This document shows positions 43,880 to 54,863 of a stretch of DNA of 64,000 nt, one piece after another (the stretch's first letter is position 1; each line of letters starts with the position of its first letter). Below the pieces are notes generated by a model, which was not told the DNA's origin, did not search any database, and saw only the letters and a program-made list of their open reading frames with translations. This DNA comes from Prosopocoilus inquinatus (lineage: Eukaryota > Arthropoda > Insecta > Coleoptera > Lucanidae): NCBI GenBank assembly GCA_036172665.1, contig CM069871.1:8184001-8248000 (forward strand), in the 5' to 3' direction. Made by a program: the position numbers and the translations under genes.

Positions 43880-46250
43880 GAGGATTGGTAAGAAATGGCA
43901 AAGGGACTTGAACCTAGAACATGTTACGAGAATGATGAGCGAGAAGGAAAGTGTTAATGAAAGGAGGAAGGCCAACAAGAAGAAGATGAAAACCGCAGAT
44001 ATCGTAGCCAGGAGCGATTAGGAAAGACGGAAACTGAGGCAGAAAGATAGGAAGAAGAACTAGAAGCCTCGAGGGCCTAGCCTAAGACATGCCGACGCAT
44101 AGTATACCAATGAGAAAAGCGTCGATGAGAAAAAGGAATCATAGAAGGAGGACAGAAGGAAAAGACTAAAGGATTTTTGAACCTAGAACACACGGTGAGG
44201 ATGGCGGAATTGGTGAGCCAAAACAGCGTTGATGAAAGGATTTAAGAATAACAAGAACAGGACGTAAACCACAAGTACGTACAGTGGTCAAGAGCGATCA
44301 AGGAAAATTGAAGCAAGAACCGAAGATAGGAAATGATAGGAAAGGCATGTGGCAATGATGACGTACGAACGGGAAAAGCGCTAATAACAGAAGGAAAGAG
44401 ATCCACAAAAAGGACAAGAGGAAAAGAGCGAAATAATTTTTGAACCCAGAACACACGACGAGATTGCCGGAATAGACGGTCCTAGAAAAAGAAAGTTCTG
44501 ATGAGAGGAGAAAGACCAAGAAGAAGAAGAAGAAGAGGAAGAGCCACGAGTACAATGGACAGGAGTGATCAAGGAAAGTGGAAGCTGAGAACTGAGGAAA
44601 AGATATTCAGTTCTCAGCTTCCACTTTCCTTGATCACTCCTGCCCACTGTACTCCCGGTTTTTCCTCTTCTTCTTTTTCTTGGTCTGTCTCCTCTCATCA
44701 TAACTTTTTTTTCTCAGCTTCCACTTTCAAAGCAATGGCAAAGGACTTGAACCTAGAACATGTTACGAGAATGATGGAAAATGGTTGGGCGAGAGAAATG
44801 TTAATGAGAGGAGGAAGACAAACAAGAAGACGATGAAAACCATGGATACAGTGGCCAGGAGCGATCAAGAAAAATGTAAGCTGAGGCAGAAGGTAGGAAG
44901 AATAACTCGACCTGCCACTAGGGCAACGCTGATGGAAAGAAAAATATCTAATGATTAAGAAAATCAGGAAAACTGCGGAAACGGTGGCCCGGAGGAAGGT
45001 TGAGAATAGAGCAAGGGATCGGAGGAAGGTCGCGGAAAAACTCAGATTAACTTGAAAGGTAAGGAGGGGGAGAGAAGAAGAGGACGACGAAAGTTCTGCG
45101 CAGAAGATTTCGAAACCATGGACGCTCGTGAGAGAAAAAAGGCCAACAAAGAAATAATGTGAAAAAAGGCCTCTGATTGGGAGAAGACCAACTAAAGGAA
45201 TATGAACAAATGAAAACCGTAGCCACGAGCAGTCAAGAAACGTATAAGAAAAATGGCAACAGAGGAAAGAATTAAAGAGAGGAGGGCAAGCACCGTCGGA
45301 TTTCAAAGTTTTTGGTCTAGAACTCGTAATCAAGTCTAACGGCGCAGAATGAACCTTGATGAGAAGAGAAATGTCAACAAGAAGGAAAGGAAATCAGCGA
45401 AGCAGTGTTTAGACGCTATCGAGGACAATCTAGTGAAAATTTTGACTTGTGAAAAAAGAACACATATGTCTTAGACACAAGACGAGAATGAAAAAGGCTA
45501 ATGACAGGGAAAATAGCAAGAAGAGGAAGAAGAAAGAAGATGAAGACACCGTAAGGCAAGAAGCGGGGAAGAAAATTCTGAGCTAAAAGGAAATCAGTGA
45601 AGCGGTGTCTCTAGACGCGATCAAGGAAGATCTGAGGAAAATTTTGACTTGTGGGAAAGACCTTGGTCTTGAACATATAACGAGGTTGGAAAAGACTAAT
45701 GACAGGGAAAACACAAAGAAGAAGGAAACATCGTAAGTGAAGGTAAGAAGCGAGCAAGAAAATTCTGAGCTAAAAGGAAATCAGTGAAGCGGTGTCTCTA
45801 GACGCGATCAAGGAAGATCTGAGGAAAATTTTGACTTATGGAAAAAACCTTGGTCTTGGACATATAACGAGGATGGAAAAGGCTAATGACAGGGAAAAGT
45901 CCAAGAAGGAAAAGAAGAAGAAAGAAGAAGAAAACATCGTAAGTGAAGGCAAGAAAATTCTGAGCTAAAAGGAAATCAGCAAAGCCGAGTCTAGACGTGT
46001 TCAAGGACGATCTGAGGAAAATTTTGACACGTGTCTGTGTCTTGGACATGTGATGAGGATGACAAAAGTGGGTGAAAAAAGATTGATGAAAGAGGAAAGA
46101 CCAAGAAGAAGAAGAAGAAAGAGGAAAAAAACCGTAAGTGAAGGCTAGAAGCGGGCAAGAAAATTTTGAGCTAAATGGGAAAATGAGGAATGGCAATAAA
46201 GAGAAAAAGATAGGAGGAGGATGATGATGCGAAGCACTCAAAGTTTAGGC
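43880..46250 (+). repeat. A/G-rich degenerate array recalling RTE-type C-termini
   Basis: About nine diverged units carry 'cttg(a/g)accta(t/g)aac' followed by 'atgttacgagaatgatg' or 'acatgtgatgaggatgac' (near 43907, 44170, 44432, 44742, 45306, 45460, 45661, 45848, 46032). Translated, the best read LEHVTRMM or LGHVMRM followed by an Arg/Lys-rich GRxxxRR stretch. This is like the 'LGHVxRM' region near the C-terminus of RTE-like non-LTR polymerases. All are broken. The long minus-strand hydrophobic open frames (for example 44698-45333) are the antisense of this A/G bias. Confidence 0.5.
44499..44701. repeat. Second palindrome in the array, ~95-bp arms
   Basis: The inner arms 'gaagctgagaactga' (ending 44595) and 'tcagttctcagcttc' (starting 44607) are perfect for about 45 bp. 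They continue imperfectly out to 'tgatgagaggagaaagacca' and its inverse. The spacer is about 11 nt. Confidence 0.85.
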
Positions 46251-47198
46251 CCTAGAAGATCTGCAAAGCTTGCAATGCCAAAACTTGTGAAGGCCAATTA
46301 AACCCATTCATTCCATCGGAAATTTCAGGAGACGGAAAAAAAACAATGAGCAAATGAAACAATGTAAAACGTTTAGGAAATTCTGAATCATGCTGTACTG
46401 TATACTGTAATTTTTATAAGTTGTGAAATAAAACGCCCCATTCGCGACATGACGTGGCAATTAAAAAATGACCTAAACAGAATTATGTCGACCAAAATCG
46501 ATCGGTTTCTATCTAACACTTATTGTTTTTTTTTTTCTATTAAAACGACGCTCATGTGGTTTATCTCGCTACGGTTTGAACGAATGCCTCATCAGCGAAG
46601 CAATTCATGCGAATCGAGTTCGGTATTTAAAAAAAAATATATTATCGATTGATTAATTAATTACGTAATGGAATGTGATTGCAGCTGTATCCTTGAAAGG
46701 CTCCTTCAAAGAGCCGACCAAACTCATTAACGATGATAATTAAGTAGTCAGTGATTGTTGCATTTTCGAGCACATTTTAACGACGAGCAATTTCGTATTT
46801 TTTTTTTATTATCTATTCAAGATGCGTTTAATTACACATGATTACACATGGTGTTTTTAACGTTGTAACTGTAGCTATTAATATGCAAAGTGTTTGCCTC
46901 GTTTACCTACACGCTATTTCTCGTGTTTACCACATTCATCAATCACCTTATGCATATTACAGGAGTACAAATACAGGCTGAAGAAGAATTCAACTCCGGA
47001 TGTGGTTTTTATGTGGTATTTCTGCTGATGGTTTCTAGTAACGGTTAAAGAAAACCTATCGTCAGAATTGACGTGTGATGTGTCAATGACGGAATATTTA
47101 GGAAGTGAACATAGTTATATTGACAGTTAAGATCAATTTTATTGATGCATTGATCATTTGTGGAATAAAATGGCCATAATGAATAAATCTAGAATTGT
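46251..47198. other. No gene seen
   Basis: AT-rich, ordinary intergenic sequence between the A/G-rich array and the second Foldback-like element. Nothing recognisable. Confidence 0.5.
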
Positions 47199-47207
47199 GT
47201 TGCAGAC

Positions 47208-48008
47208 GGGGATGGGACGATTCGCCGTCGCCAATTCGTCGTAGAACCAATTCGTCGTCGATCCAATTTACCCTCCGCCCAATTCGCCGTCCCATGTTAC
47301 TGCTTTATTTAGCTTGATAAGCTTTAAAACACTTTCTGACCATTTTAGATAATATCCAAGTTATACCTTCGAACTGAAGAAAATAACTATAATTTCAGTA
47401 CGTTTCAAGTAAATTAAAATGGACTTTACTATTGTTTTTCTATTTCAAGTTAAAATAAATTCCTAATTACAGTGCGACCACCGTAACATACAAAATTACG
47501 AACAAATTGGTGCTGTACGTACACAGAATCATAATTCTATTTTTTTTAATGGAACCCCTTTTTCAATCTATAATTTTAAATGACGAGCTTTCATGAATCA
47601 ATATTTTGAAGGCAGTCGACTTTTGATGTGTAGTGATTTTGATTGATATGAAAATCAATAGGTATGATTTTGAGCAGAATCTGAAAATATAAAAAAGAAG
47701 AATTGGAGGGATTTTACGAACACCCTGAAGAATAAGAAATACTTCCTGGAAGACCAAATTTTTTTATCTGTTTTTTTATCTGTGTATCACATTTAATTAA
47801 TAACAAATTATTTTATTTTCCATTAATTATGTTAACTTCTTTATTTTATTTACATATAATTATCGGTATATTATGATTTGGATATGTACCCGGACTTAAA
47901 ACTTTAATCGCTGACGGCGAATTTACCGGCGGCGAGTTCTCCGGCGGTGAATTGTACCTACGACGAATCGGCGACGACAAATCGGCGATGGCGAATTGTC
48001 CTAGACCC
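47208..48008. mobile_element. Foldback-like non-autonomous DNA transposon, copy 2
   Basis: 801-bp full-length copy of 3531-4357, same ends (GGGGATGGGAC...GTCCTAGACCC) and same AT-rich centre. Flanked by a perfect 9-bp duplication 'gttgcagac' at 47199-47207 and 48009-48017. It lies directly beside the left edge of the decayed gypsy element. Confidence 0.9.
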
Positions 48009-48018
48009 GTTGCAGACT

Positions 48019-49075
48019 TGGTCAGGGTAAAAATTAACTGAAAGAATTGGGGTGAATGCTTGGTAAAAGTGGAGTTGAAGGAGAGGCAAGCAATTCTCCC
48101 ATATCTTGGATAATGGAAGAGGATGGACCAAACTTATTGGGCGGAAACTGGTTTCAAGATTCAAATAATTTTCTTCAAAATATTTACAAGATAAAAGAAA
48201 ATTCGCTTCGCCTCCTCAAACACAAAAGCTTCCTGACGTTTTTTTTTCTGAACAATTAGGAAAGTATTCGGGCTAACCAATCTACATTTTCGTAGAAGGA
48301 AGTGTCATCAAACCCTACTACAACGTTAAATATTCTATATGGTACTCGAGATAATGTCGAAGAAGCTTTAAACAAAATGGTTAGAGGAGACGTGTTAGTA
48401 TCAATAATTAACCACCAATAGTACCTGTAATAAAATCTAATGGAATCTAATGGAAGAAATGGAATTTGTGAAGATTACAAAAGGACAGTGAACACAATTG
48501 AATCGATGAGTGCATAATCGTGTTCAGTCCAAATTTACTGTGTTGAGAAAACAACAAATAACTTTCTAGATTTTCATTTTAAGTGAAATTGGCTTAAAAC
48601 TCTGAAGCCCCCTGAAGCCAGTAATTACAAAAATCCAGATAAATTTATTTGTAGTTTTCTCAACACAGTAAATTTGGACTGAATACCATTATGCACTCAT
48701 CGATTACAAAGACAGAAATTTATCCTCAACCTAGCATTTCTGAAGTATCCTTATCTCCAGGTAATATTTTCACAAAATTAGATTTGGATCAATCTTACAC
48801 TCAGGTCAGAAAAACTAATTGGAAATTGGGTCCACCACAAGAGAAGAGTTTTCATATGACAAATGAAATTCTTACAACAGACAAACCCATTATCCATTAT
48901 GACCAAACATTGCCTTTGGTTCTAGCTTGCGATGTATCTACCTCCTTATGGAGTAGGAGCAGTTTTGTCGCACAGACTACCCGATGGATCAGAAGCACCT
49001 TCTGGATCTAGAACATCAAGAAACATGTGAAAAAAAATCTCAGTTGAATAATTAAGCACTATCAATTCAAATTCA
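48019..49075 (+). pseudogene. Decayed Ty3/gypsy-like pol, left fragment
   Basis: Recognisable scraps in order: LLGGNWFQD (48140 region), the start of the polymerase palm ('IDYK' at about 48702, then GNIFTKLDLDQSY at about 48760), and the RT/RNase H connection with DKPIIHYDQTLPLVLACDVS (48880-48940). The centre of the polymerase is deleted and frames are broken. It carries a palindromic MITE (48503-48704) and is cut off by a non-LTR insertion. Confidence 0.7.
48503..48704. mobile_element. Palindromic MITE inside the gypsy relic
   Basis: 202 bp with about 50-bp inverted ends: 'atcgatgagtgcataat' and 'cagtccaaatttactgtgtt' at the left, and their reverse complements at the right. A unique centre of about 95 bp lies between. 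No ORF. Confidence 0.75.
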
Positions 49076-50901
49076 AATTCAAATTCAAATTTATTGTCCT
49101 GAAACCAGCTGTGGATATAGACATAAACATATAATACAGAATTTAAAAATATAAGATGAAGACATCACTAAATAAGTCAACTAGTAAAATTAAATATAAT
49201 AAATTCGTTCACAGAATAAAATGCCTGACTTAGTAGGATACTTTTCAATTTAAATCTGAATTTTTTACGTTAGAAATTATGCGCATATTTTATTTTGGAA
49301 GCTTATTAAAAAGAATCTTACTCATATAATATGGAGATTGCTTAACGTATGCAGTGTGAGGAAGCGGTAGGTGCAGAGAATCATTATTTCTGGTGAAATA
49401 ATTATGCACATCAAAATTTCTTTTTAGAAAATTTTGATTTTTGTATACAATAGTTAAGATTTCCAATAAAAAGAGTGAGAAAACTGTTAAAATTTTTAAA
49501 TTTATAAACAATGGACGGCAACGGGCGTTATGTTCTGCTCCACAAATGATTCTAACTGCTCTTTTTTTGAATTACAAATAATTTATTGATATTTACAAAA
49601 GTTGCAAAGCCCCAAAAACTAATTCCATACCTTAATTTAGATTCGAATACTGAGTGATATACTTGTAGCGCTGATGGAAGACCGAGATTAGAAAAAATGG
49701 TACGAATTAGAAAACAATCTTTAGCTAATTTCATTGTTAAATCTTGTATATAATGTGTCCATTTGACATCCTTGTCGAGAATAATCCCTAAGAATTTATG
49801 TGTAGAAATTTTATTTACAAAGCTATTATTTATACCTTTGGTTAAGGGTTCGTTGTTCCTAAACAGAATTAATTTAGTTTTGTCGAGATTCAACTTTAAA
49901 AAATTACTACTGAACCAAATTTGCAAAATGTTCAAATCTTCATTTATTTGACGTGTTAAGTCATAGTTGTCTATGGCTGACCAGCTAATAGAAGTATCGT
50001 CAGCAAAAAGTGTAACATGACCCGATAATTTTAACGACGTAATATCGTTTATGTGAAGTAAGAATAAAATTGGCCCCAGTACTGAACCCTGAGGAAGACC
50101 GTTATTAACTTTCAGTAGGTCTGATTTTGCTTTTTCTGAGTGTAAAGTTAGATTAACAGACTGATACCGATCTGTCAGATATGACTTGAACCAATCGTTA
50201 ACTACACCTCTGAATCCATAGCTGTGTAATTTTTCGAGTAAAATACTATGATGCACACAGTCAAAAGCTTTTGCTACATCACAGAACATGGTTGCTACTG
50301 AAGATTTTTTGTTTAAATTTTCATAAATAAATGACATACAATTATAAATAGCATCACTAGTATTAATTTTTGATTTAAATCCAAATTGCAGCGGAGATAG
50401 TATATTGTATGTTGTAAGAAATTGACATTATTGACTTCTTCACAATTGACTCTATTATTTTAGAAAATATGGAAGTAACCGCTATAGGTCTGAAATTTGT
50501 AAAACTGTGATCCGTGCCACCTTTATGGAGTGGTATTACCGGAACACGTTTTAGGAACGAAGGAAAAGTACCAGTTTGAAAACTTTCATTATTTAAATTA
50601 GTAAACATTTGTAAAACCGAATGAGGGACGGATTGAATAATCTTTAAGCTTATTTCATCAATGCCACTAGAAGTTGATTTTTTGAGTGACTTTATTGTCT
50701 CACTGACTTGAGATATATCGATTGGTGCAAAAGAGAAAGTATTAGTATTAAAAGAATTTTTCAAAAAATGTAAGGGATTTACTGTTTGGGAATACCACCT
50801 TTAATGTTGTCAGCTATAGAACAAAAATATTTATTTAATGTATTTGCAGCTACAAGAGGGTCTTCGATTACATTTTCAGATTCATCAATGATGGTATTTA
50901 T

Positions 50902-51073
50902 GAACATATAAAATAGCAATTGCGAATAAATTGGGCAAGTCGTTTTTGGTCTGCAGTGGGAATGGCGAGCTACGTTTCTGCTGAAGAAGCTCCAAGCAGG
51001 GCTGAAACAACTGTCCAGAGGTTGCTCGAGGTTCTCACTGCAATCAAAAACGATTTGCACAAAATTTTTCTAA
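50902..51073 (+). mobile_element. 172-bp hammerhead-bearing retroelement with 12-bp target duplication
   Basis: Starts 'gaacatataaaatagcaatt' and ends 'gcacaaaatttttctaa'. Flanked by 'gatggtatttat' at 50890-50901 and 51074-51085. The insertion splits the non-LTR reading frame exactly between NTI and IDE, and removing it with one duplication restores the flow of that region. It codes for no protein. Similar copies are at about 17675-17845 and, chimeric, at 30390-30540. Confidence 0.88.
50976..51028 (+). ncRNA. Type I hammerhead ribozyme, copy b
   Basis: Core box 1 is CTGAAGA (50991-50997). Stem II is AGCTC/GGGCT with loop CAAGCA, and box 2 is GAAA (51004-51007). Stem III is short, ACA/TGT. 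The triplet is GTC, with predicted cleavage after 51015. Stem I pairs TTTCTG with CAGAGG and then CGAGC (50976-50980) with GCTCG (51024-51028) across an internal loop. All invariant core positions are present. Confidence 0.8.
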
Positions 51074-51470
51074 GATGGTATTTATGTTACAAGATTTTTT
51101 ACTTCCTTGAAGTTCTTTTATAATATTCCAAGATTCGCGCTGGACATTATTTGAACTAATTAATCGATTTTCAAGAGATACACGTTTTGCTTCACGAATA
51201 AGGCATTGTAAAATATATTTATAGCGTTTAAAATACGAATGTAATTTTTTTTAAATAGTACAAGAACTTTTTGTTTTTTATAGAAGTACGTAAACCTTGA
51301 GTCAACCATGTTTTATTCTTGCCAACTGAAATTTTTTTTAGCGGGAATGCTTTATTAAAAATATTTAAGAATACTTTAAAGAATGAATTAAATTTATCAT
51401 CACGAGCACCTGCAAGCACCAATATTTGGTATAAAAAAAATTCATAAATACATTTGGGGAAGATAGGTGT

Positions 51471-52080
51471 CACAATTTACATGGATCATAGGCCATTGTT
51501 AGGTAAGAATTTTGCATTCTTTGAGGGAAAAGCTTTCTGGTCATTAATGTTGAGTGGATATGATAAAATGTAGACCTAGAAAATTTCATCAAAACGCTGA
51601 AATTATCGTGACCTTCTGAAGAAGCAGATTTTCAAGATCCAGTAGGAGTCAGTAAGGTTATTAGAAGAAACACCAAGAAGTGGACCCATGACTGCGAAGA
51701 ACGTGGAAGTGAAGACAAACAAAGATTCAGAAACGACAAGAATCAAAACAGCAATGTTACGTGGAACTATAGATATACGGATTGCTAGATTATCAGTATT
51801 TCACCGCAGTCAAAGATAGAATAGATGGAGCATTCGTATATCAAGGATGTGTTTTGCGGGGTTCTGAAGAACCTAAGGCCGCATTCAAAACAGGTTCACC
51901 AGGGAATAAGTCGAACCAAGGCTATTGCGAGGAGTTAAGTTTGGTGGCCAAAGGAGTAAAGAAGGTCATTGCAAATTATGCAATGCATATCGCGAAACGA
52001 GGAACATGGCATCAAAAAGTAAAATCATACCATGGCCGATGGTTTAACTCGAAGGCTTCCGCAACCGTCGTCCATCGTTG
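51471..52080 (+). pseudogene. Decayed gypsy-like pol, middle fragment (RNase H)
   Basis: Resumes after the non-LTR insertion with GVTIYMDHRPLLG (51471-51510), the end of the RNase H domain, and continues to ADGLTRRLP (about 52034). Frames are broken between these. The protein order matches the left fragment, so both belonged to one element. Confidence 0.65.
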
Positions 52081-52129
52081 AATCCTGGCTTCCGGTTGGA
52101 ACCGCGTCTCTTCTCGGATTTCTTCTACT

Positions 52130-52171
52130 GCCGACGTTTCGTTTTCCATTGCAGAAGAACTTCCTCAGGGC
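52130..52171 (-). ncRNA. Hammerhead-like motif (left arm)
   Basis: On the minus strand: GCC, CTGAGGA (52168-52162), an extra A, a hairpin with stem GTTCT and loop TCTGCAATGG, then GAAAC, GTC and GGC. Stem I is GCC/GGC. The strand closing stem II is AAAAC here, so that stem is weakened. The extra base after box 1 departs from the strict consensus. Confidence 0.35.
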
Positions 52172-52395
52172 TGCTGCTACTGGTGGTGGTGGTGGTGGTG
52201 GTGGTGGTGGTGCTGCTGCTGCTGGTGGTCTTGCTGCTACTTCTCGTCTCTTCCAGTCTCAACGACTTACGAGAAGTAGTGGCAAGACCACCAGCAGCAG
52301 TAGCAGCACCACCACCACCACCACCACTTCTCGTCTCTTCCAGTCTCAACGACTTACGAGAAGTAGCGGCAAGACCACCACCAGCAGCAGCAGCA

Positions 52396-52437
52396 GCTCT
52401 GAGGAAGGTCTTCTGCAATGGAGAACGAAACGTCGGC
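52396..52437 (+). ncRNA. Hammerhead-like motif (right arm)
   Basis: Box 1 is CTGAGGA (52399-52405), then a hairpin closed by GTC-TTC against GAGAAC, box 2 GAAA with C (52427-52431), GTC (52432-52434) and GGC. Stem I is GCT/GGC. Stem III would be at most two pairs (AC/GT). There is an extra A between box 1 and stem II, so activity is doubtful. Confidence 0.4.
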
Positions 52438-52579
52438 AGTAAAAGAAATCCGAGGAGAGACGCGGTTCCAAACGGAAACCAGGAATTCAACTACGGCCGA
52501 AGAATGAGAAACAACCATGGTCTAGAATACATGTTGATTTCGCGAGAGCAATTAGAAACCATTCTATTTTTTCATTAGG

Positions 52580-53235
52580 GTTGACTTACATTCAAAATGG
52601 GCGGAGGTGATGGACACAAAAGGTTCATTTGCGGCTAAAACTAAGAAAAGTTTTCGCTAATTAGACATGGAATGCGTCTACGTCATCGTATCTGATAATG
52701 GTGCGAGATTTATTGCCAAGGAAGTAAAAGAATAGTATTTGGTAGAATTAGGAGTTAATTCACCCAACGACTATTGGTTTGGTTGAGGGAATGGCACAAA
52801 CGCTTAAAATACAACCAGAAAAGAAAATCCTGTGCAAGATTGGAATGTTGAAAACTAAACGATATACTATTTGCTTAACGAACAAAACCGTGTGAAAGGA
52901 TCAATGGGAAAATCTCCAGCAGAATTATTAGTGGAAAGGACATTTGCCACTTTAATGGATAGATTACATCGAGAATCATATTTATTGTCAAGGAAGAGAG
53001 CATTTGAAGGAACATCACTTGAAAATGTCTTGAAAGGAGAATGAAAATGATATAAAAAGAAAAAATTAGGTCCAAGTAGCTAAATCGTCAAACCACGTGA
53101 AGAAGATTTGAAGAAGCGACATGGTGACCAAGTTTGGATAGAAAAACCTTCAGCTAATGGAATTCAATTGAATGAAGAAACAACTACATTGGTGACTGAA
53201 TTACAAGATCAACGGAGGCCAAAATAATTCTTCCC
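52580..53235 (+). pseudogene. Decayed gypsy-like pol, right fragment (integrase)
   Basis: Scraps of an integrase: VSDNGARFIAKEV (about 52690), then SMGKSPAELL (52900) followed by TLMDRLHRESYLL (52950-52990), interrupted by stops. The LTR beyond it is not recognised. Confidence 0.6.
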
Positions 53236-54498
53236 AACAGCGCTTGCCGAGCTTAGCAGCGATGTTGTGAGTAGTTTTTGCTTTCTTACCAAATCTTAAG
53301 ATATTTAAAATTCGGAGGGAAGTTTATGATGATTTATGAAATATAAAGGACTTTCCCCATTATTAGGAAATTTCGAAGGACAAAGAAACCTACTGAGCTA
53401 TGCAACATGTGTTATTAGTAAACATGTCATTTCCAAAACGCTTTCCAACATTTTCCAAATTCGCGCTTATCTATTCAAAAAGAGGTTTTAACTGCAAATT
53501 TGCTTCTGGAGGGCGGGGGGGTTGAAAAGGCGTTTTATTTTCCGCGCAAAAATTCACACACAACCAATGTGCCTTCCAGTGTATTTGATAACGTTGAAAA
53601 GCCGCTAATTTAGATCGGATAATGCCGGTAATCCTGCGGCTGTAATTTTGATAATGACCTTGATAACGGCGAAATATGGCATTTTTGCAGATCCCACGGC
53701 ATTAATCCTTCCGAGGGGAATTAAACACGGCTTTTACAAGAGTGTACGGCCGGATAAAGGGTTTTTATTTTACTCGTAATTTCATTATGATGAGGGGGAC
53801 CCGTTGCTCATGGTGGCCCTCCAATTACGAATACATGCGCATTTACAATTGCTATGGGTAATAATTACAAGAAAAGAAGGAAAAAAAAACAGTTTATTAT
53901 TTGAAGAATCGAAATAGGCAATCAATTAATCTGATGGGTAATCAAAAATTAATTAGGACAACTTACTCACCACCATAATACGATGAGGGATTAAGGAATT
54001 CCCTGCAGTTATTTGAAAATGATTTAAAACTTCACTCACACTATTTCATCATTGCGTAACTTACTTACTAACAACAACAAATTCTTTGTATCGAACACAA
54101 CTAAATAATTAATCACAGCCTCAAGGCCACAATATTGAAACATCAAGCAATGTTACCAACAACATTTACTTTGGAATTGTTATATCACGTATTATCTCGT
54201 CGGTTAGTGGTTAAACTGGAATGATTAGATTTTTTCTTTTTGTAATGTCGATGTAGTTTGGATGGATATTCCAATATTCAACTACTTCGCTTCAGTTATC
54301 TGCCCGCAGGCTATTTATAATTCACCATGAATTTGCAATGCATAAATTTAAACATCATTGAAAAACGCAAAGGCCGTTTACCTTCCCGCAAGGATTCACG
54401 GCGCCTCCCTTACCACGTACCTATTATTCTCGATACGGTATCTTATCAGAAGCTATTCTTGAATACTTCTTCAAGTTCAGTGGCTCCTTCAAGATTCT
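53236..54498. other. No gene seen
   Basis: Ordinary AT-rich intergenic sequence. No exon, transposon end or tandem repeat recognised. Confidence 0.5.
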
Positions 54499-54825
54499 TT
54501 TTGAAAATAAAATCATTTTCAGTAGAAGCCCTTCCTTAAAAATCTCGAATTTCCAGAAAAGACAGGATTCCATGCTTTTAGGGGAGGATTTTTCGAACCC
54601 CAGTTTCCTTGCAATGGCTACTTCACGACTCTTTGCAATTCTCGAAGTTACGGAAGATCGCCTTCTCAAGCTTTAAAATCTTGAGTTTCCAGAAGAAATC
54701 CTTAAGGATTGCATGCTTTTAGGAAAGGATGTTTGCCAAATACCAAATTCCTTGCAGTGGCTACTTCAAGACTCTCTTTTTATTTCTCAGAGTTAAGGAA
54801 GATCGCCTACTGAGGAAGTCCTCAA

Positions 54826-54863
<38 letters not shown>

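Larger units (their letters stand above)
49066..51470 (-). mobile_element. 5'-truncated CR1/Jockey-like non-LTR retrotransposon
   Basis: Reverse transcriptase on the minus strand. In order from the 5' side: the post-endonuclease linker (NKTWLTQGL at about 51300), INTIIDESENV (50870), the N-terminal RT region with SSGIDEISLKII and VIPLHKGG (50690-50520), AKAFDCVHHSILL (50270), GLPQGSVLGPILF (50090) and the catalytic FADDTS (50000). The endonuclease is missing. There are frameshifts near 50770 and 50425, plus the hammerhead-element insertion, so it is dead. The 3' end at 49066-49100 is a short microsatellite (aatttg repeats), as in CR1-group tails. The clade is inference. Confidence 0.85.
52081..52492. 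mobile_element. Palindromic element with triplet-repeat centre
   Basis: The outer arms are inverted: 'cctggcttccggttggaacc' and 'tcttctactgccgacgtttc' at the left, mirrored at 52405-52490. The centre (52170-52400) holds ggt/gct triplets and two copies of 'tctcgtctcttccagtctca'. Inserted in the gypsy relic. Long open frames on both strands are due to the triplets and the mirror arms. The same arms form 26202-26462. Confidence 0.75.

Noticed and set aside
44698..45333. 211-codon minus-strand open frame rich in Phe, Leu and Ser
   Set aside because: It is the antisense of an A/G-rich degenerate array, whose bias removes stop codons. The hydrophobic look follows from base composition.
52032..52578. 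Overlapping long open frames with poly-Gly/Ala, poly-Val and poly-Ser/Thr
   Set aside because: They arise from ggt/gct triplet runs and the mirror arms of a palindromic element; all three readings cannot be real and none matches a family.
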